This document shows positions 59,058-64,000 of a stretch of 64,000 bases of DNA, piece by piece. Position 1 is the first letter of the stretch, and every line of letters starts with the position of its first letter. The notes beneath the pieces were generated by a model. The model was not told the DNA's origin. It made no database searches and saw only the letters and a program-made list of their open reading frames with translations. A program made the translations under genes and the position numbers. Origin of the DNA: Exophiala sp. HKRS030 (lineage: Eukaryota > Ascomycota > Eurotiomycetes > Chaetothyriales > Herpotrichiellaceae); NCBI GenBank assembly GCA_023897205.1, contig JAHWDD010000010.1, positions 434,001 to 498,000 on the forward strand. Reading direction: 5' to 3'.

Positions 59058-61423
59058 GGTATCAATGCCTCAACCAGGAGGATGTGTAGTATCGACGACT
59101 CGAATGATCAAACAAGACTTCACAAATGGTGCGAGTAGGCACCCATCTCATTGAGTCCTACGCAATAGTGACAGAATCGACTTGGAGCAACAAACTGCGG
59201 AGGTTCGTTGAAGCTGCTGCGTTGCCCTGCCATGTGAAACGTCATTATTCTCAGCCAATGAGCCGAGGCCACAGGTAAAGCGCCTGATAAGCTGGAATGG
59301 AGCACGAATCCGCGCCAGTCATTGAGGTCATTCAATTAATTAATAGGCACCTTATTGTAGGTATGTTAGCAGGGATGAATCGCCTTTGGTAGCGAGAAAT
59401 ACCACAGTACAAGTGTTCAAACGCATTGCGGCATTTAACCTCAGCCTTGTGCGACTGTGACCACGGTGCTGACGAGGCTGTCCAGATGACCCAGTTGTTT
59501 CAACTTATTTATCACTTCTGGCACTTTACAGTACTAAATACTTTGTCCACTACGGACTATGTCGCGTTTCCTTTCATGCGGGCTGGGCTTGCTTTCCTTT
59601 ACCCATCACGAAACTTCAAACAGGAAGGTCAAAACGACAGCGGGGTTTCCTGCTTCTTAACTGGATTGTCCGTGTTCTCCGTACAATACCTTAGTTTTCG
59701 GATCCTCGTACCCGCACGGAGGATACTCGCTGAAACTCGGCATTATACTTCGTACTCGGGACTCTGTTAAAGTAGGTTTATTGATTGCATTGATTCACAG
59801 ACAGATGCTCCATAGCGCTGTTGTCAAAGGCTCTCAACAATTTTCTTCAACTTCATGCACAGGACTTTCCCATGCACCTTCTCCGCACTTGACGGTCTCA
59901 CCAAATTTCAACCTACGGAGAAACAGCTCGAGTTCCTGCATAAGCGGATGCACCACGAATATACGGGATTCATGCTACCTCGTACTTTTGAGTATGGGGG
60001 AAGCGGACAGTGGGTCACACGACCATCTTCACGATGACAATCCGGAAGACATCTTGACCGCCTACAATACGGAGTACGGAGTACGGAGCAGAGAATCTGT
60101 GCATGGCGTCGCAGCCTTATCCGGGTGGCCTTCGCACCGAGTCTCTTAGACGGAAATTGATCAGCCTGAGACGATGAGTCTAGAGGTGTGCTAATATGCT
60201 CCCTAGCCATGGCCACATGTCCAGGAGCTATTGGAGAAAGACGCGTTTGTTTGGAGCACAGAGAAGGATACTGCTTGGGGAGTGACCCGGACATGTTTTT
60301 TACTGTTCTCGCACTGTACTCCTTTCGCCGTCGAGAGTTCTTCAGTTTTCGTCGAACACGAGCGGATATCCGCCGTGGGTTTCGGCTGATCCCAGGAGTG
60401 TAAAGCCTCGCAGTTGAAAAAAATATAGTCCGGCTGCTTCGTGTGTCTCGCGTGCACAGTCGTAACCCACCGATCGGTGTCCGGGCATGACACTGGGATG
60501 GCAATTGGGGGCGAGTCTCTCACACAGTCTCACCAGCACGTCGGACTCTGAGACCGAGCTTGTAAGAGCGGACAAGCTAAAAAGGGGAGCCAGAGCCGCC
60601 TAAATGGCGAAGCTTTACGTGTGCTTTGCCCCATTGAGGTAGGGAGGCTACAGCTTAGTGACATCAGGCACAGGGATCTTGGGCTGTGTGAATATGTACA
60701 GGATATAAGCGTGCCTAACAAGACCCCGAGCCTACTGGAGGCACCTAAAATGAGCAGGGGAAAGCCCTATTGGACTGTCGTACTCCGTATGAACGAACCT
60801 AGGCGAGAACCCTGCATAGCCGTCCGCCCATTCCCATGTTTCTACGGAGTACAGTAGCTATTTGCGGAGGAAATCTGCCATCTCCCGGGTCTTGTTTAGC
60901 TGATGTCCGGCCGACTCCAGTCACTCTACGCTCCATCGCATTGGCTGTTTGCGCCCTGTGATTCATCGTCGCTCAAAAAAAAAAAGTTGAGATGCTTCTC
61001 TCCCTTTCAAGCCTCACAACGTTCTCCCGAACTCAGACTTTACAGTATCTCTCACGGGCCACGGATCTCACGTCTTTCGCTCACCGTTCTCTTCAGCCCC
61101 TGTCAGAACATTTTATTCCCTCTTGTCTCATTGGTGACACTTTCCCTGTGTGACTCTTAACCCTGGTGTCGTTTCCTTTTCTCGTCACGGTCTCTCCTCC
61201 TTCAACATCTTTCCCTCACCCGGTTTCACCCATAGTCTGACCCATAATATTCTATACAATCTCTTGGTTTTGTCCTCCGGCACATAAATTGTATCCTCAC
61301 CTGCACTCCACTGTTGCGCCCGGGCATCGAAATCCAGACCAGTGGCATCGGATCCTGCACCGTTGTCCCTTCGTCGGAGAACCACATAAGATAGCTCCCT
61401 GCCTCCGATACCCAATTCTCCAT
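59058..61423. other. Long intergenic region with TACGGAG repeats
   Basis: About 2.4 kb between divergent starts, with no recognised gene. TACGGAG-type words occur at 60068-60088 (three tandem copies), 60781-60789 and 60843-60852. The right end is C/T-rich leader of the malic enzyme gene, and an A-run lies near 60975-60986. Confidence 0.6.
60068..60088 (+). repeat. Tandem heptamer TACGGAG, three copies
   Basis: Three exact head-to-tail copies of TACGGAG. Single copies and the reverse complement are scattered over other intergenic regions of the window. Confidence 0.9.
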
Positions 61424-63295
61424 ATGCTCTACAAACTCTCAAGACACTCCAAGTCGAGGACCAACCTCATTAACCTCGTCCACTCCGCCAACATGACTAC
61501 CAGTACAACAACCCAGGCTCCTGTTGCCCATAACGTGGGCAGTCTCGCCGCCGTCACATCTCCCACCACTGCTCATCTTCCCGCACACCACAAACCCAAG
61601 CACAACGCTCCGGCAGCACACGTGCCCAACAGAGCGGCACATTTCGACACCTCCCTCTCCATTCCAGTCCGCAAATATCTCCAGACCTATGGTCTAACTC
61701 CTCCTCGCGCCGAGAGCTATGAAGTCCAAAAGAAGAGGTGTCTGGCTCAATTGGCATTGAAAACCACAGACATCGAGAGATTTCTGTACCTGAGCACTCT
61801 GAGATACAACAATGTCCACCTCTTTTACAGATTGCTCACGGACCACTTCACCGAGCTGACTCCCCTGGTTTACACCCCTGTGGTCGGAGAGGCCTGCCAG
61901 AGATGGTCAGAAATCTACCAGCAGCCTGAAGGAATGTACCTCAGTTTCGAGGATAAAGGACATCTTTCAACCATTATACAGAACTGGCCCCAGCAGAATG
62001 TAGAGATCACCGTCGTCACCGACGGATCCAGGATCCTGGGCCTGGGTGACCTCGGAGTGGGCGGCATGGGTATTCCCATCGGCAAGTTGGCTCTGTATAC
62101 TGGCTGTGCTGGTATCCGACCGGAAGGTACTCTGCCCTTGACAATTGACCTTGGAACCAGCAACAAGGCCCTTCACGAAGACCCGTTGTACATGGGGAGC
62201 CGCCGAGACAAAGTCACCCAGGCAGAGGAAATCGAATTCCTTGACGAACTGATGGCGGCCTTGAAAGAACGCTGGCCTGACATTGTGATCCAGTTCGAGG
62301 ATTGGAAGAATCCTTTCCCATCTCTGGAACGCTATCGACAAGACTATGCCATGTTCAATGACGACATCCAAGGAACCGGTGCTGTCATCATGGGCGGCAT
62401 TATTGGTGCCGTGAAGCAGTCAGGCACTGCACCCAAAGATCACCGAGCTGTCTTCCTGGGCTCTGGCTCCGCTGGCGTGGGCGTCGCCAAGCAGATTGTT
62501 GACTACTTTGTGCATGAAGGCCTGACTGAAGACGAGGCCAAGTCCTGCTTCTGGCTCGTCGACAGCAAAGGCCTTGTAACGCAAGATCGTGGCGACAAGC
62601 TTGCTGAGCACAAGATTTACTTCTCAAGGACAGATAATAATGGCCAACAGTTCAAGAATCTGGACGAGGTCATCGAGTATGTCAAGCCAACCATTATCAT
62701 GGGTCTCAGCACCATCGGCGGCGCCTTCACCCCGGAGATCCTACAAAAGATGGCCAAGTGGAATGAAAGACCAATCATCTTCCCACTTTCCAACCCGTCC
62801 TCCAAGTCGGAGTGCACGTTCGAGGAAGCAATTGTCCACACCGAAGGTCGTGCTCTGTTTGCATCAGGCTCGCCCTTCCAGCCCGTTATGTACAATGGAA
62901 AGATGTATCATGGTGGTCAGGGAAACAACATGTACGTTTTCCCTGGCATTGGTCTTGGTACCATTCTTTCCAAGTCGGTACAAGTGACGCAGGGCATGAT
63001 CTATGCTTCTGGTGAAGCAGTTCCAACTATGATTACTGAGGAAGAAAAGCAACTTGCTCTCTTGTATCCTTCCGTTACTCGCATTCGTGATGTCAGTGCC
63101 CGTGTAGCACTGCACGTCATTCGTGCCGCGCAGAAGGACAATGTCGACCGTCTACACCACTTGCGAGAGATGGATGATGCGACTTTGGAAGCCTGGATCA
63201 AGGACAAGATGTATGACCCCCACAAAGAGACACAGGAACTCGAGGATGAGGTGCGCGAGCTTGTGCAGGATTTCTCTGCGACTCCACGACTGTAG
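61424..63295 (+). CDS. mae1: Malic enzyme (NAD-type, probably mitochondrial)
   Basis: A single exon encodes 623 residues. It decarboxylates malate to pyruvate with reduction of NAD(P). Seen motifs: LVYTPVVGEACQRW, GDLGVGGMGIPIGKLALYTG (malic enzyme signature), LPLTIDLGTSN, the FNDDIQGTGAV metal-binding region, GSGSAGVGVAKQIVDY (dinucleotide-binding) and IIFPLSNPSSKSE. The ATG at 61424 starts MLYKLSRHSKSRTNLINLVH, basic and free of acidic residues, as in a mitochondrial presequence. A second in-frame ATG at 61493 (MTTSTTTQAP) would give a shorter form. The N-terminal 60 residues are His/Ala/Thr-rich and low in complexity. Cofactor choice is inferred from the mitochondrial-type start and not proven by sequence. 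Confidence 0.93.
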   Translation: MLYKLSRHSKSRTNLINLVHSANMTTSTTTQAPVAHNVGSLAAVTSPTTAHLPAHHKPKHNAPAAHVPNRAAHFDTSLSIPVRKYLQTYGLTPPRAESYEVQKKRCLAQLALKTTDIERFLYLSTLRYNNVHLFYRLLTDHFTELTPLVYTPVVGEACQRWSEIYQQPEGMYLSFEDKGHLSTIIQNWPQQNVEITVVTDGSRILGLGDLGVGGMGIPIGKLALYTGCAGIRPEGTLPLTIDLGTSNKALHEDPLYMGSRRDKVTQAEEIEFLDELMAALKERWPDIVIQFEDWKNPFPSLERYRQDYAMFNDDIQGTGAVIMGGIIGAVKQSGTAPKDHRAVFLGSGSAGVGVAKQIVDYFVHEGLTEDEAKSCFWLVDSKGLVTQDRGDKLAEHKIYFSRTDNNGQQFKNLDEVIEYVKPTIIMGLSTIGGAFTPEILQKMAKWNERPIIFPLSNPSSKSECTFEEAIVHTEGRALFASGSPFQPVMYNGKMYHGGQGNNMYVFPGIGLGTILSKSVQVTQGMIYASGEAVPTMITEEEKQLALLYPSVTRIRDVSARVALHVIRAAQKDNVDRLHHLREMDDATLEAWIKDKMYDPHKETQELEDEVRELVQDFSATPRL

Positions 63296-64000
63296 ATTGT
63301 TGCGATGCAGATGTAATAGCTTTATGGGATACCCTTTTTACTAGTTGCTGGATGAATTAGCGGCGGGACCTGAACGGTATGGCTATATTAAAATCTCATT
63401 ATTGTTACACATCCCAAGCATAGTACAGTGAATCTGTCGTAGTTACGAAAGTACTATATAGTTCGCAGAGTCTTCTTGACGAGTACGGAGTATGTGCTTG
63501 CTGAGCATCAGCTAGCGAAACGCTCAATGATGTGCGACCTGTCAAGGTTGCCTGGGCAACGCACGATAAGGGGAACTAGTGTGATGGCGGCAAAGATTCC
63601 ATTCCCTGCGCTGCCCGAAGAGCGAAGTTGTTCCACGTTACTCGTACTCGTTGCATGTGGACGCGCTCACACTCACTTGGAATAATTTGAAGTTCTTCAT
63701 CACTGCGACTTACAACTAGATCGCTTCCTGTCATCCAGGCATCTAGACTGTGACTGCTGACCACGACAACGTATTGAAAAGAGTTGCAGGTAAGTTCATG
63801 AGCCGTGGCCATAGAAACGCCGCACCCTCCATCACATCACAGTTTCAATAAGTGTGACACTTTGACCAACAACCTGGAATGCTCTATAGGAATCACACAA
63901 GCTGGCATCCGAATAAACCCTCAGACTACCGCGATCTCTCTCTCGAACCGAGACCATCGTCCAAATGGCCTCACTGCTCACTACAATGTACGAATTTCTG
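63296..64000. other. 3' flank of malic enzyme and window edge
   Basis: Contains the malic enzyme 3' flank and a TACGGAGTA word at 63484-63492. An ATG at 63965 opens a frame (MASLLTTMYEFL) that continues to the window end; it could be the start of a gene outside the window, but 36 bases are too few to judge. Confidence 0.4.

Noticed and set aside
59426..60575. Several ORFs of 70-200 codons in the 59-61 kb region
   Set aside because: They overlap on both strands, lack motifs, and none combines with neighbours by plausible splicing.
63965..64000. Start of a gene running off the window
   Set aside because: Only twelve codons are visible, which is not enough to support a gene.

Overview
This is nuclear DNA from a filamentous ascomycete (Pezizomycotina). 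The evidence is compact protein-coding genes on both strands, mostly short GT-AG introns (about 49-84 nt, longer in the ribosomal protein gene), and several fungal families: the GPI mannosyltransferase Smp3, a secreted GH35 beta-galactosidase of LacA type, a GT34 Mnn10-like mannosyltransferase, a DUF2841 protein, an Ssb-type Hsp70 and a HAM1-like protein. Eurotiomycetes is my best guess for the class, but it cannot be fixed from the sequence alone.

Layout. 1-2.9 kb: gene-poor, with one possible decayed Ty1/copia fragment. 2.9-5.3 kb (+): DUF2841 protein. 7.4-8.6 kb (+): Rvs161-type BAR protein, its start overlapped by a coding-looking ORF. 9.4-10.3 kb (-): electron transfer flavoprotein beta subunit. 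10.9-11.5 kb (+): ribosomal protein eL39. 12.3-13.0 kb (-): Skp1. 14.1-16.1 kb (+): Smp3. 16.9-19.2 kb (-): Ssb-type Hsp70. 20.0-23.0 kb (-): Snu114 spliceosomal GTPase. 24.0-27.3 kb (-): beta-galactosidase. 28.1-29.5 kb (-): acetyl-CoA C-acetyltransferase. 30.7-32.6 kb (-) and 33.8-34.7 kb (+): divergent MFS sugar transporter and SMP-30-type lactonase. 35.0-37.5 kb: divergent pair of small heat-shock proteins. 38.1-38.4 kb (-): a probable small unknown gene. 38.6-42.2 kb (+): LIM-RhoGAP protein of Lrg1 type. 43.2-44.4 kb (-): threonine aldolase. 44.9-47.4 kb (+): large Mis18/Yippee-fold protein. 48.9-52.1 kb (+): FHA-kinase-FHA checkpoint kinase with two upstream ORFs. 53.8-55.5 kb (+): GT34 mannosyltransferase. 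56.8-59.1 kb (-): HAM1-like protein. 61.4-63.3 kb (+): malic enzyme.

Most genes are unrelated housekeeping neighbours: translation and folding (eL39, Ssb), splicing (Snu114), ubiquitin ligase (Skp1), cell wall and glycosylation (Smp3, Mnn10-like, Lrg1-like) and central metabolism (ETF-beta, thiolase, malic enzyme, threonine aldolase). The only stretch that looks functionally grouped is 24-35 kb: a secreted beta-galactosidase, a sugar transporter and a sugar-lactonase-like enzyme, the last two sharing a promoter region. I found no tRNA, rRNA, CRISPR array or intact transposon. I did not find a clearly new multi-gene system. The most interesting leads are the Mis18-fold protein with a long novel C-terminal part, the upstream ORFs before the FHA kinase, the ORF overlapping the Rvs161 start, a probable unannotated small gene, tiny coding exons of 6 and 7 nt, and a dispersed TACGGAG motif confined to non-coding DNA.
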